Source: Leptolyngbya iicbica LK (GTDB lineage Bacteria; Cyanobacteriota; Cyanobacteriia; Phormidesmidales; Phormidesmidaceae). Taken from it: a stretch of 64,000 nucleotides of DNA. Positions 29,110 to 38,907 of this stretch are shown here, in pieces (positions within the stretch are counted from its first letter, which is position 1; every line of letters begins with the position of its first letter). Position numbers and translations under genes: made by a program. The notes below the pieces were generated by a model, which saw only the letters and a list, made by a program, of their open reading frames with translations, was not told where the DNA came from and made no database searches. The stretch is from assembly GCF_004212215.1 (NCBI RefSeq), contig NZ_QVFV01000001.1:1188814-1252813 (forward strand), in the 5' to 3' direction.

Positions 29110-31038
29110 ATGCTTCTTTTTCATCCCTCACATTTATTCCTCACCCTGAAATTGCTTTTCTTCATGCTGCATATGATGGGGATCGTATGGGGCATGAGCC
29201 ACTTCATTCAAAAGCGGTATCCCTTCCCTATATTTACAATTGCCTTTTCCCCTTTCTTCTTGATCTATAAGTTGGGCACAGCCTTAGGCAAAGGTTCCTT
29301 ATTAGATGAGGCATATACTGTCCTGGTTTTGCTGAGCTGCCTGACCATTGCAATCTTCTTTTTCCGAAAAAAGCAACGACTGTCGACAAGTTTGACCCTG
29401 TTAAAGCGATCGCTGCGGCAACATCAGCTAATCATTATTTTTCTTGCTGGAATTTTTACATTTTTCTTCATTCGAGGGCTGTATCTAGAATATCCAGGGG
29501 ATGGAATTGAGTACTTCATCCGCATTGGCCAAGCTAATCAAGATAGTCCGAGCAATATCCAATCGCTTTGGCGCTACACATCTTCAGATACTTTTTTTAG
29601 TAGTTGGCAAAGTTGGTTGGTTGGCACGGAGTATACGATGCGGTTTAACCTTCGGCCAGTTGCAGCATTAAGTGCCTGTTTCCTTGCTATCGCTAGCTAT
29701 CGACTGACCTTATGGAGCACGCGGCATACCATGAGTGCAGTGCTCTCCGTACTGCTCTTTCTAGGCTTTTACGGCAACTTACAGATCAGCTTTTTTCTAT
29801 ACAAGATTTTGCAGGGAGCTACCCTCGCAATGATTGTTTATTTGGAAGTGATCCCGATCGTTTACGAACTCTTGCAAGCATCAAAGTTCAAACGATATTT
29901 CACTCATCAAAGACTGTTAGATATTAGTTTCTTAGTCACTGCTCTTTGGATCTGCCGCGATTGTCATCAAGAAAAAGTCCTCTATATTTTCGCCATTGTT
30001 TTGTCATATACGTTTTTGTCTATTGTCAAAGCGATCGCTGAGCGAGAGCGACCGATAATGCTATCAATCGTCGTCTTCTCGCTCACACTAGTCCCCTTAT
30101 TAGTCATCACTTTGACTAAAGCCGCCCCCAAGTCGGTTGATCCTTTTCTGGTTAAACAATGGTTTGCCATTGGCAACTATGCATTGTTTAGCTACTGGCC
30201 AACCGCCCCTAATTCAGGAGTCTTATTGTTGGATATGGTGGTGATTGGCTTAGCCATTATTGTTTTGAGTTGTTACAAGCAAGCTTCCAAAGAATTTTTT
30301 ATGGCCGCGATCGCGATCGCCGCTTTCCTATTATTTCTCAACCCTATTTTCGCCACGGCTCTACTGAAGTTCACACACGGCATCAACATTTATCGAGTCA
30401 TGATTGCTGGCTTACCGTGGACTTTTTTACCGCTCGCCTGTCACGCCTTAAAACGCGACAAATTCATTAATCTGCATTACTTGCCGATCGTCTTTATTTG
30501 CTTCGGATTTCTTGCGTACTCCCCAATGTATGGCAAGTTTTCCCACATGCTGACTGCCGTGCCCCCCTACGCTGACGGTCGCGACCTGATGCCCATAGTT
30601 CAACATTTGCTCGCAGAGGCTGATCACGCTAACCAACCACCACTCAATGTCATGGCTCCGCCTTATGCTGGCAGCTACCTAGCCGCTTGGCCCAACCTGA
30701 AATCTGCAGCGAGTAATCGTTGGATTGATAATCGTATTTTTTCAGCCCGCGCTGAGCTGAGTTATCTGTATGGTTCAGAGATTACGGACTCTGAAATTAC
30801 GGAAAAACTGACTAGCGGCAATTATGACGTGATCATCCTCGATCGCCGCGACGGCCTCACTTACCAAAGCTGGCTCGGACGGATGACCCAACATTGGGCG
30901 CCTGATTTGATTGCTAGCCAACAAGCGTTATTAGCGGGCCAATCACTCCGTCGCTATTTAGAAAATCAACCCCAACCTGTGTTTGAAAAAACTTTAGAGC
31001 AAGATGGCTTTGAGGTTTATCAACGACGCGCTGGCTAA
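29110..31038 (+). CDS. Large polytopic membrane protein, GT-C-like
   Basis: 642 residues with about eleven hydrophobic segments up to residue 480, then a soluble C-terminal region (residues about 490-642) including NVMAPPYAGSYLAAW and DVIILDRRDGLTYQSW. An early extracytoplasmic loop has YLEYPGDGIEYFIRIGQ, with the Asp/Glu pair expected for GT-C transferases. It is 54 bases downstream of the dehydratase gene and probably cotranscribed. Family not recognised with certainty; a lipid-linked sugar transferase is the best guess. Confidence 0.6.
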   Translation: MLLFHPSHLFLTLKLLFFMLHMMGIVWGMSHFIQKRYPFPIFTIAFSPFFLIYKLGTALGKGSLLDEAYTVLVLLSCLTIAIFFFRKKQRLSTSLTLLKRSLRQHQLIIIFLAGIFTFFFIRGLYLEYPGDGIEYFIRIGQANQDSPSNIQSLWRYTSSDTFFSSWQSWLVGTEYTMRFNLRPVAALSACFLAIASYRLTLWSTRHTMSAVLSVLLFLGFYGNLQISFFLYKILQGATLAMIVYLEVIPIVYELLQASKFKRYFTHQRLLDISFLVTALWICRDCHQEKVLYIFAIVLSYTFLSIVKAIAERERPIMLSIVVFSLTLVPLLVITLTKAAPKSVDPFLVKQWFAIGNYALFSYWPTAPNSGVLLLDMVVIGLAIIVLSCYKQASKEFFMAAIAIAAFLLFLNPIFATALLKFTHGINIYRVMIAGLPWTFLPLACHALKRDKFINLHYLPIVFICFGFLAYSPMYGKFSHMLTAVPPYADGRDLMPIVQHLLAEADHANQPPLNVMAPPYAGSYLAAWPNLKSAASNRWIDNRIFSARAELSYLYGSEITDSEITEKLTSGNYDVIILDRRDGLTYQSWLGRMTQHWAPDLIASQQALLAGQSLRRYLENQPQPVFEKTLEQDGFEVYQRRAG

Positions 31039-31076
31039 CCGATGCTAGTCGCGTTTAGCCCGCTGACTTAGGAATT

Positions 31077-31172
31077 AGGATTTTATAAAATTCAAGTTTT
31101 GGTGTGCAGACATCTTCTGCACTTGGACAGCCGAGACGGCTGTCCACACATAATTAAATCCCCATTCCTTAG
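31077..31172. repeat. Dispersed double-hairpin repeat, copy 1
   Basis: Starts AGGATTTTATAAA and ends CCCATTCCTTAG. It holds two perfect hairpins: GTGCAGA-CATCT-TCTGCAC (31104-31122) and GGACAGCCG-AGA-CGGCTGTCC (31125-31145). A second copy lies at 50763-50863 with compensated changes in both stems. The right end overlaps the gcvP stop codon (31169-31171). It could also terminate the transcripts of the genes on both sides. Confidence 0.7.
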
Positions 31173-34114
31173 TCGCGATAAGCATCCATCGGCAGGCAAG
31201 CGCACATGAGGTTGCGATCGCCATACGCCTGGTCAATTCGGTTAACAGCAGGCCAGAACTTGTTTTCCTGAGTCCAACGGGTGGGGAAGATAGCCTGACG
31301 GCGATCGTAGGGTCGCTGCCAAGCGGCGACCAGATCTTCAGCCGTGTGTGGAGCCAACTTCAGGGGATTTTGCTCAGCGTCAATTTGCCCGGTCGCGATC
31401 GCCTCAATTTCCCCTCGAATGGCAATCATGGCGTCACAAAAACGGTCTAGTTCTGCTTGCGATTCGCTCTCTGTCGGCTCAATCATCAAAGTCCCCGCCA
31501 CTGGCCAGGACATCGTTGGGGGATGAAAACCGTAGTCAATCAAGCGTTTGGCCACATCTTCCACCGTGACCCCAGCCGACTTGCGGAAAGGCCGTAAATC
31601 AATAATGCATTCGTGCGCAATCAAGCCGTGCTTGCCGGTATAGAGAATGTCGTAATGCTCAGCCAGCCGATGGGCAATGTAATTAGCGTTCAAAATGGCC
31701 ACTTCTGTCGCGTGTTGCAGACCAGCGGCCCCCATCATGGCAATGTACATCCAAGAAATCGGCAAGATGCTGGCACTGCCCCAAGGGGCAGCGGTAACGG
31801 CACCAATCGCCTGTTGTCCCGCCCCGGTCTCCACGAGGCTATGGCCCGGCAGATACGGCACCAGATGGGCTTGAACGCCAATGGGACCTACTCCTGGGCC
31901 GCCGCCGCCATGGGGAATGCAGAAGGTTTTGTGTAGATTTAGGTGACAGACGTCAGCGCCAAAGTCTGCGGGACGGCAGAGACCGACCTGAGCATTCATG
32001 TTGGCCCCATCCATGTAGACTTGGCCGCCGTGCGTATGCACGATGTCACAAATTTCGCGGATGCCTTCTTCAAAGACGCCGTGGGTCGAGGGATAGGTGA
32101 CCATGAGGGCAGCGAGTTGGGCGCTGTGCTTCTCAGCCTTCGTCCGCAAATCGACGAGATCAACGTTGCCCTGGCTGTCACATTTCACGCCGACGACTTT
32201 CATCCCCGCCATGACAGCGCTGGCCGGATTGGTGCCATGGGCAGATTCGGGGATAAGGCAAACGGTGCGATCGCTCTGTCCCCGTTGTTGATGATATTCC
32301 CGAATCACCAAGAGGCCCGCATACTCCCCCTGGGCTCCCGCATTGGGCTGCAAAGAAATACCCGAAAATCCGGTAATTTCACATAGCCAAGCTTCTAGCT
32401 GTTGAAATAGCTGCAGATAGCCCTGCGCTTGCGCTAAGGGGGCAAACGGATGGATCTGCCCGAATTCGGGCCAGGTGATGGGCACCATTTCCGCTGTCGC
32501 GTTGAGCTTCATCGTGCAAGAGCCCAGGGGAATCATCGCCGCCGTAAGCGACAAATCGCGGGATTGCAGACGATGCATATACCGCAGCATCTCTGTCTCA
32601 GAGTGGTACGTGTTGAACACGGGATGGGTCAAAAAGGCACTGGTGCGTTGCAACGGGTGATCAACTAAGGGCGAAACGACTGCTGGCGGCAGCGTCGTTT
32701 GCTCTGTAAATACGGCAATCAGGTCCCGCACATCGGCCGCTGTCGTGGTTTCATCGAGGGCAATAACGAGAGTTTCAGCGTCCAGTTGACGAAGATTAAT
32801 GTGCTGACTGGCGGCGCGGGTGAGGATATCGGCTTGGCGATCGCCCACATGCACTCGCAGGGTATCGAAATAGGGCTCTGTCCCTAGCTCGAACCCAGAT
32901 TGCTGCAAGGCGGTTGCCAGCGTCACGGTGTGCTGATGAATCCGGGTGGCGATCGCCTGCAAGCCCTGCGGCCCGTGATAGACCGCATACATCCCCGCAA
33001 TCACCGCTAAGAGCACCTGCGCGGTACAGATATTACTCGTCGCGGCATCCCGCCGAATATGTTGCTCGCGGGTTTGCAGCGCTAATCGCAGTGCGGGCTT
33101 GTCGTACTGATCTTTAGAAACCCCAACGAGCCGCCCTGGGAGTTTGCGGGCGTACTGGTTCAGGGTGGCGAAATAGGCCGCATGGGGACCGCCAAACCCT
33201 AAGGGCACGCCAAAGCGCTGGGTATTGCCCACCGCAATATCGGCCCCCATTTCCCCGGGTGATTTGAGTAGCGTCAGGCTCAGCAGATCCGCCGCGACGG
33301 TCACCAACGCGCGTTGGGCATGAACCTGTTCAATGAAATCGGTGTAGTCGTAAACCGCGCCATCCGTGGCGGGATAAGACACCAGGGCACCAAAAACGGG
33401 CGTCGCGCCGTCAAAGTTGCGATGGTCGCCGACGACGACTTCAATGCCCAAGGGCAAAGCGCGGGTTTGCACCACGGCAATGGTTTGGGGATGACAGTCA
33501 GCGGAGACCCAAAACGTTTTGACCGCTTTTTGCTTACGAACGTTGAAGCTCAGGGTCATGGCTTCAGCCGCAGCGGTGCCTTCGTCCAGCAGGGAGGCGT
33601 TCGCAATTTCCAACCCGGTCAGATCGGTCACCATGGTCTGATAATTCAGCAGGGCTTCTAACCGCCCCTGAGAAATTTCGGGCTGATAAGGGGTGTACTG
33701 GGTATACCACCCGGGATTTTCCAACACGTTGCGCTGAATCATCGGAGGCGTGATGGTGTTGGCGTAGCCCAAACCCAGGTAAGACCGCCACACTTGATTT
33801 TGGTTAGCGATCGCCCGCAACTTGGCCAACGCTTCAGTTTCCGAGAGGCCCGCTTCTAAACTCAGGCCCTGCGTCAAGCGAATGCTCTCAGGCACGGTGG
33901 CCCTCATCAGGTCAGCCAGTGAGTCATACCCCAACGCTGCCAACATCGCCTGAATATTTGCGGGTCGTGGCCCCACATGGCGCGCCACAAACTCACTCAT
34001 GGCGGTTGTCGCCGATTCGACTGGGGAGGCAGCTGTCGCAGCAGAGCGCGCGATCGCGGCGGTATCTGCCGTATTTTCAGGGGATACAGGAGTCGGGGTT
34101 TGGCTAGGCAACAA
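31169..34114 (-). CDS. gcvP: Glycine dehydrogenase (decarboxylating), P protein
   Basis: 981 residues, the full-length single-chain P protein. With PLP it decarboxylates glycine and passes the aminomethyl group to lipoyl-GcvH; in cyanobacteria it serves photorespiratory glycine. The N-terminal half begins [17 protein letters not shown] after a 40-residue Ala/Thr-rich leader. The PLP lysine is in [19 protein letters not shown], and glycine-rich loops such as [14 protein letters not shown] are intact. GcvT and GcvH genes are not nearby. No glycine riboswitch was recognisable upstream. Confidence 0.97.
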   Translation of the reverse strand: MLPSQTPTPVSPENTADTAAIARSAATAASPVESATTAMSEFVARHVGPRPANIQAMLAALGYDSLADLMRATVPESIRLTQGLSLEAGLSETEALAKLRAIANQNQVWRSYLGLGYANTITPPMIQRNVLENPGWYTQYTPYQPEISQGRLEALLNYQTMVTDLTGLEIANASLLDEGTAAAEAMTLSFNVRKQKAVKTFWVSADCHPQTIAVVQTRALPLGIEVVVGDHRNFDGATPVFGALVSYPATDGAVYDYTDFIEQVHAQRALVTVAADLLSLTLLKSPGEMGADIAVGNTQRFGVPLGFGGPHAAYFATLNQYARKLPGRLVGVSKDQYDKPALRLALQTREQHIRRDAATSNICTAQVLLAVIAGMYAVYHGPQGLQAIATRIHQHTVTLATALQQSGFELGTEPYFDTLRVHVGDRQADILTRAASQHINLRQLDAETLVIALDETTTAADVRDLIAVFTEQTTLPPAVVSPLVDHPLQRTSAFLTHPVFNTYHSETEMLRYMHRLQSRDLSLTAAMIPLGSCTMKLNATAEMVPITWPEFGQIHPFAPLAQAQGYLQLFQQLEAWLCEITGFSGISLQPNAGAQGEYAGLLVIREYHQQRGQSDRTVCLIPESAHGTNPASAVMAGMKVVGVKCDSQGNVDLVDLRTKAEKHSAQLAALMVTYPSTHGVFEEGIREICDIVHTHGGQVYMDGANMNAQVGLCRPADFGADVCHLNLHKTFCIPHGGGGPGVGPIGVQAHLVPYLPGHSLVETGAGQQAIGAVTAAPWGSASILPISWMYIAMMGAAGLQHATEVAILNANYIAHRLAEHYDILYTGKHGLIAHECIIDLRPFRKSAGVTVEDVAKRLIDYGFHPPTMSWPVAGTLMIEPTESESQAELDRFCDAMIAIRGEIEAIATGQIDAEQNPLKLAPHTAEDLVAAWQRPYDRRQAIFPTRWTQENKFWPAVNRIDQAYGDRNLMCACLPMDAYRD

Positions 34115-34316
34115 CTTCGGACACTCTCCTCAGCGCTTCACATCAATATCTATAGCAGTGTTTGCAGCCTGCCTGTCATTTAGTAGGCCAGCTCATCACA
34201 CCCAATATATTGTGTAGCAAACGCTAACGACTTGTCAGAGTTCTGTCTGTTACCGATCAGGCAAAAAGACGCCTCCACCGCTCCTCCTGCCCTCTCGACC
34301 GCCCGTGGATTCACTG

Positions 34317-35183
34317 TTACATCGCTGCTGTAGCGGTCGAAAATTCCGCTAAAACGGTGCCTGCCGCATTCAACAGCGTGAGCTGATTACCAACGATTTC
34401 ATACTCTGACACGTCTGCCAGCAGCGCTAAAAAGTCTTGTTCCTGAGTCATGGTGCCCTCCGGCACCTGGCAAAGACGGCGCGTGCTGGCAGCTGGCCCA
34501 ATCTGTAACGTCTCAGTAGTGGCCTCAAAGTGCGCCCGATAGGTGTTACACCCCGCCGTTCCGCTCACTAACCCCGCATCATCAAAGGTCGCGGTAATTG
34601 TCGTGTCCAGCAATGGCGTTACCAATCCACCCCGGCCATTGTTGTAGCTGGTCAACATCCAGTCAGTTTGGGTCAATGAGGCCGCGACTTGTGGAGCCAA
34701 AGTGAACACAACATCGCCTGCACTATCGAGCAAACGTAGCTCGTCTGCGACGACCTCATAACTGGCCACTGTCGCCATTCCGGCCAAAATCGCCGATTCT
34801 TGCTGGGCCAACGCTTCCGGGAAACAGGCCATAAGGGTGCTGCCGCCCGGCGCGATCGCCAGCTCACTGCCCGCCAGGGTGTAAGCACTAAAAAAGCGAT
34901 TGCAGCCCGTGGTGCCCGTCACTTGCCCCGCTTCAAATTGCATCGTCGCGGCACTATCGACCCACGCCATGACCGTCTCACCAGTCGCATCGCGATAACT
35001 CACCAACTGCCAAACTTGTTGTTCTAGGGGATGGGGCATCATCATGCTGACCGTTAACGGTGAAATGGGCAAAACCGGCAGAGACTGCGCCGCGCCAGGG
35101 AGCGCGATCGCCGAGACACTACTCCCCAACATGAGGGCTAACGCCATCGAACGCCCCCAACCAGATTTCACTAAACCTTTCAT
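34317..35183 (-). CDS. Secreted protein with two META domains
   Basis: 288 residues from ATG at 35183. An N-terminal signal peptide (MALALMLGSSVSAIALPGAAQS) is followed by two META repeats: VWQLVSYRDATGETVMAW with GTTGCNRFFSAYTL, and WMLTSYNNGRGG with GTAGCNTYRAHFE. Each repeat has the G-C-N and later C-F/C-Q cysteines typical of META (HslJ-like) domains, which are periplasmic or outer-membrane. The frame is open to 35234, but GTGAGGAG ten bases before 35183 fixes the start. This binding site lies in a hairpin (see 35194-35222). Confidence 0.85.
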   Translation of the reverse strand: MKGLVKSGWGRSMALALMLGSSVSAIALPGAAQSLPVLPISPLTVSMMMPHPLEQQVWQLVSYRDATGETVMAWVDSAATMQFEAGQVTGTTGCNRFFSAYTLAGSELAIAPGGSTLMACFPEALAQQESAILAGMATVASYEVVADELRLLDSAGDVVFTLAPQVAASLTQTDWMLTSYNNGRGGLVTPLLDTTITATFDDAGLVSGTAGCNTYRAHFEATTETLQIGPAASTRRLCQVPEGTMTQEQDFLALLADVSEYEIVGNQLTLLNAAGTVLAEFSTATAAM

Positions 35184-35193
35184 CTCGATCAAA

Positions 35194-35222
35194 CTCCTCA
35201 CAAACCGATGAAGTGTGAGGAG
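35194..35222 (-). promoter_or_regulatory. Hairpin that sequesters the ribosome binding site of the META gene
   Basis: On the minus strand the order is CTCCTCACA, an 11-base loop, TGTGAGGAG, then ten bases and the ATG. The stem is a perfect 9 bp and the right arm contains the AGGAG ribosome binding site. Folded, it would hide the site; this suggests translational control such as temperature or small-RNA opening. Confidence 0.5.
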
Positions 35223-35604
35223 AGAATTCAGCAATTGTGGAAACTGAAATCCCTCCGAATTTCAATCATAGGGAGCCCACGTCAGGCCACCGGTACGGTT
35301 ACCAAAATCGATACCAGAGCGATCGCGACCACTGGCGATCGCCGCCTAATCCCCAGACGTCTTCACCAGATCACAGCCCCACATTTGGCAGATAGCAGCC
35401 ATCAGCCCAGTTCAACAGCATTTTTAATGCCAAACATAAGCAGTCAAACATTTGCTCAGAACGAGTGTCGAGAAAAGCCTGTATTGTTCAGCATTACCAA
35501 CCCTGCAAGCCATTTCTGACAGACCGATAAGCCCACAAGAGTGCGGCTTTACCGAGGGGGAGTCCATCTTCTATGCTCACAACATCCCCTTTTGAGCAGG
35601 TAGC
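35223..35604. other. Intergenic region between META and PsiE genes
   Basis: About 380 bases between divergent genes. Several GCGATCGC-like sites are present (35320-35345). No gene or RNA is recognisable; promoters for both flanking genes are expected here. Confidence 0.4.
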
Positions 35605-36066
35605 ATGGCACGGCAATCCCCCTCATGGTTTCGCAAGCTTCTGCGCAACTGGGAAGACGAAACCTTCCTCAAGCGCTTAAGCCAGGTTGAAGGCATTGTT
35701 TCGAAAGTGTTGTCAATCGCGATGGTGATCGTCATCCTCGTAACGGTCACTGATTTGGCGATCGTGCTCTACCAATCGCTCATGGTCACCGACAGCGCTG
35801 GCTTTTTTACCACGACCCTGACAGAAATTTTCGGGCTCTTTCTCAGTGTTTTGATTGCCCTAGAGATCCTAGAAAACATCACCGCTTACATTCGACGACA
35901 CGTTGTACAAGTCGAACTCGTGATCGCCACCGCCCTCACCGCCGTTGGCCGGAAGCTCATAATTTTAGATTTAGAAAAAGTGCCCGGCGTCAGCCTAATT
36001 GGACTCGCTCTCGCCTTAATTGCCCTTTCTATCAGCTACTACATTGTCCGCGTTGTTCACCGTTAA
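35605..36066 (+). CDS. PsiE-like inner membrane protein
   Basis: 153 residues. After a charged N terminus (about 35 residues) there are four hydrophobic segments: VLSIAMVIVILVTVTDLAIV, a second in IFGLFLSVLIALEIL, a third around VELVIATALTAV and a fourth GLALALIALSISYYIV. The IALEILENITAY block and the following HVVQVELVIATALTAVGRKLIILD are characteristic of the phosphate-starvation-inducible PsiE family. Its molecular function is unknown. Confidence 0.8.
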   Translation: MARQSPSWFRKLLRNWEDETFLKRLSQVEGIVSKVLSIAMVIVILVTVTDLAIVLYQSLMVTDSAGFFTTTLTEIFGLFLSVLIALEILENITAYIRRHVVQVELVIATALTAVGRKLIILDLEKVPGVSLIGLALALIALSISYYIVRVVHR

Positions 36067-36192
36067 ATTCCACATTGCCAAACTCATAACAGGGCCTGAA
36101 ATCTCTCGATAATTGCCCTTATCACTTGTCATTATGGCCAACATCGGGTAAATTCACAGAAATTTACATTTTGTGTGAGGCAGTTGAATCTC

Positions 36193-36885
36193 ATGAATAT
36201 TCAGTCATTTTCCGCAAAGACGTTAGCACTAGCGGGTGTTTTAGGCCTCGGCTTTGTGGCTCCGGCCTTGGCCGACAATCACACCATGATGGAAATGGAA
36301 GCCGAAGAAGCGGTTGAAGAAATGCTGCCGACAGCCAGCATTGTTGACATCGTCAGCAGCGTTGACGAGTTCAGCACCTTGGGCGCAGCTCTAGAAGCAG
36401 CAGAGCTGACTGAAGCCCTCATGGGAGATGGCCCATTTACCGTATTTGCTCCCCCCAACGAAGCCTTTGATGCACTGCCTGATGGCATCCTCGACGTGTT
36501 GTTGATGCCCGAAAACCAGGACATCTTGACCGACATTCTGACTTACCACGTTGTGCCTGGCGCAGTCATGTCTTCTGACCTTGAAACTGGCCTGGTAGAA
36601 ACGTTGGAAGGAACTGAACTCCCCGTTGTCATCGAAGACGACATGGTAACCGTTGGCGATATTCCCGTCGTCGCAGTCGATATTCCCGCGACCAATGGCG
36701 TCATTCATGTCATTGACGGCGTTTTGGCTCCCGCCGCCACCGTCGCTGAGCTGGAAGCTATCTTGGCAGAAATGGCTGAAGAAGAAGTCGTCGAAGAAGA
36801 AGTGATCATCGAAGAAGAGGTCGTTGTCGAGGAAGAGGTGATCGTCGAGGAAGAGACTGTCGAGCCTGTTCCTGGCCTTTGGTAA
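36193..36885 (+). CDS. Fasciclin (FAS1) domain secreted protein with acidic tail
   Basis: 230 residues from ATG at 36193 (a GTG at 36175 is also in frame). Signal peptide: LALAGVLGLGFVAPALA. One FAS1 domain follows (residues about 45-180) with DGPFTVFAPPNEAFDALP (H1 block) and TDILTYHVVPG (H2 block). The last 50 residues are a low-complexity run of Glu and Val/Ile (EEEVVEEEVIIEEE and similar), ending VEPVPGLW. FAS1 proteins mediate adhesion at the cell surface. The acidic tail could bind calcium or cell-wall polymers (inference). Confidence 0.9.
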   Translation: MNIQSFSAKTLALAGVLGLGFVAPALADNHTMMEMEAEEAVEEMLPTASIVDIVSSVDEFSTLGAALEAAELTEALMGDGPFTVFAPPNEAFDALPDGILDVLLMPENQDILTDILTYHVVPGAVMSSDLETGLVETLEGTELPVVIEDDMVTVGDIPVVAVDIPATNGVIHVIDGVLAPAATVAELEAILAEMAEEEVVEEEVIIEEEVVVEEEVIVEEETVEPVPGLW

Positions 36886-36954
36886 GATCGTCGTAACAGC
36901 CTTTGGAGTTGTGGCGTTCTATTTCGTTAATGGACAGGGAGAAAGCGTGCAGCG

Positions 36955-37554
36955 ATGATTCAACGTCAGCATCGGTGGTATTGGGCAACTGTTATGTTGT
37001 TGGCTACTGCCGTCGTCGCCCCGAGCGCTCAAGCAGAAGTTCTGACAGCTTCGCTTGACCCTGTTCATTTAGATCTTGACTACACCACTGAGCGCACCCC
37101 CATCGCTGCCGGTACCGAGTATGCTCTCGGTCGCCGTGATGACCATTTGCCAGCCTACATTCCCAAAGCAGACCGCATCATTTTGAAGCTGGGTGAACGG
37201 CGAGTATATGTGTACGATGGCGATCGCGTCCTTGACAGTTATCCTGTCGCCATTGGGGCTCCGGGGACACCGACCCCAACGGGACAGTTTGAAATTTTCC
37301 AGATGATTGAAAATCCGGTTTGGCAGAGCCCCTGGACAGGAGAAGTCTTTGCCCCTGGTGCCAATAGTGCATTAGGTCTCCGCTGGATTGGCTTTGCCGA
37401 AATGTCGAACGGCATTATTGGTTTTCACGGTACGCCAACCGTTTCTTCCATTGGTCGTGCCGCTTCTAACGGCTGCGTACGACTGCGCAACGAAGACGTC
37501 TTGGCGCTCTACAGCCACGTGCGCATGGGCATGACTGTAGTCGTTGAGCCATAG
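36955..37554 (+). CDS. L,D-transpeptidase (YkuD), first of a tandem pair
   Basis: 199 residues. An N-terminal signal (ATVMLLATAVVAPSAQA) precedes a YkuD domain: IILKLGERRVYVYDGDRV, PVAIGAPGTPTPTGQF and the active site HGTPTVSSIGRAASNGCVRLRN with the catalytic His and Cys. These enzymes form 3-3 cross-links or attach proteins to peptidoglycan in the periplasm. The gene is followed two bases later by a related copy, so the pair is a local duplication in one operon. Confidence 0.93.
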   Translation: MIQRQHRWYWATVMLLATAVVAPSAQAEVLTASLDPVHLDLDYTTERTPIAAGTEYALGRRDDHLPAYIPKADRIILKLGERRVYVYDGDRVLDSYPVAIGAPGTPTPTGQFEIFQMIENPVWQSPWTGEVFAPGANSALGLRWIGFAEMSNGIIGFHGTPTVSSIGRAASNGCVRLRNEDVLALYSHVRMGMTVVVEP

Positions 37555-37556
37555 CC

Positions 37557-38180
37557 ATGGCAATCCAGAGAGCGAGTATTCACCCAGCCATGATGGCCGC
37601 TAATGCGCGACCATCATGGCTTTATCTTGGGATGGGTATCATTAGCACCCTCGTCAGTAGTAGCGGTGCAGCCTGGGCAACGGCACAACCGCTGAATTTG
37701 CCCGATACGGCTGCGCCGATGGTGCTGTCTTCGGTCGCTGTGCCTGCAGCCATTGATGACCCTAGTCTGTTTTTACCCACGCCCAGTGAGCGCCTGACAT
37801 TACTGGTGCTCAAGCTCTCAGAACGACGACTCTATGGATATCAGGGCGATCGCCAAGTCGTGAGCTACCCAGTAGCGGTTGGGCGAGCCGACTGGGAAAC
37901 CCCTACGGGTAATTTCACCGTGTTGCAACGACAACAACATCCCACCTGGCAACATCCTTTCACCCGAGAGCTAGTCCCCCCCGGGCCAGATAACCCCCTC
38001 GGCGCCCGCTGGATTGGCTTTTGGACCGATGGCAATAATGCGATCGGGTTTCACGGCACCCCCGATGAGCATCTCATCGGCCAAGCCGTCTCCCATGGCT
38101 GCGTCCGCATGCGCAATGCCGATGTCATTGCGCTGTATGACCGCATTCGCATTGGTACGCGAGTCATCGTTCAACCGTAA
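37557..38180 (+). CDS. L,D-transpeptidase (YkuD), second of a tandem pair
   Basis: 207 residues. A signal-like segment (IISTLVSSSGAAWA) precedes the YkuD domain: LLVLKLSERRLYGYQGDRQ, PVAVGRADWETPTGNF, and HGTPDEHLIGQAVSHGCVRMRN with catalytic His and Cys. It is clearly related to the preceding gene, with the same order of motifs and similar spacing, but with diverged linkers. The start at 37557 leaves only 2 bases after the previous stop; ATG codons at 37590-37593 are alternatives. Confidence 0.93.
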   Translation: MAIQRASIHPAMMAANARPSWLYLGMGIISTLVSSSGAAWATAQPLNLPDTAAPMVLSSVAVPAAIDDPSLFLPTPSERLTLLVLKLSERRLYGYQGDRQVVSYPVAVGRADWETPTGNFTVLQRQQHPTWQHPFTRELVPPGPDNPLGARWIGFWTDGNNAIGFHGTPDEHLIGQAVSHGCVRMRNADVIALYDRIRIGTRVIVQP

Positions 38181-38907
38181 CTTAGAGCGCTGCCCACAAC
38201 CTGGCATCATCAGAGTCCGCCGCAGACTTAGCTCGCCTCAACAACCCCAGCATCACACAACAATTAAGACTAAAACATTGCCGCTGGCTTACCCTAGGTT
38301 GATGTCGCGCAACCAAGCGGGTATTGGGTAGCATCCATTGACCGCAATCTACAACATACGGTCATTTCAATCTATTTTCTTAGATAAGCAAACCTTTCAA
38401 CAATTTCGCTCCAACAAGGGTGTGTTTTTTACGCGTAAATTGCGATACGGCCACCAAATCTACTGCGAGAAAAGTTCAGTAGACTACTTGGTGTCAATCA
38501 ATAGCCTCAAAAGAAAAGTTGATACAAGCTTACCTCTCCAAATGCTCCGAGATTGCGCAGCGTTGTGATCTATTCAGGCGGTTCAATTACGGCAGCTCAT
38601 TTTTTTTGATTGAATAATGACGCCAACTCAGACCCTTGCTGTAACAGGCGCTACATCAAGTCTCTCCGCACCAATCTCGCTCGGCTCATCAATCAGCGAT
38701 CGCCCCGCCAGTCATAGCAAACAGGCTTCTATAAAGAGAATGTGTTAATTGAGTGAAGATATCGTGAACACAATAAATCGCCCCACGATCGCAAGTCTCG
38801 TCCGTATAAACTCGGATTCATTACTTCCTGATTTTTATCGTGATCACAGATAGATACTCTCAAGAAAGTAGCTGCTGTGCGTCCGCAAAGTCACACTGAG
38901 AGAATAT
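38181..38907 (+). other. Long intergenic region upstream of MBOAT gene
   Basis: This 727-base gap holds no convincing gene; a 76-residue open frame at 38338-38568 lacks recognisable features. The palindrome GTGATCAC at 38840-38847 is near the region that should carry the MBOAT promoter, but it is too short to call a regulator site. HIP1-type sites lie around 38695. Confidence 0.4.

Noticed and set aside
34115-34316. Possible glycine riboswitch upstream of gcvP
   Set aside because: The conserved core of the aptamer is not recognisable.
38338-38568. 76-codon open frame (plus) upstream of MBOAT
   Set aside because: No motif, no ribosome binding site and odd residue make-up; treated as random.
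38836-38852. GTGATCAC palindrome as Crp site
   Set aside because: Lacks the TGTGA and TCACA half-sites at the right spacing; too short.
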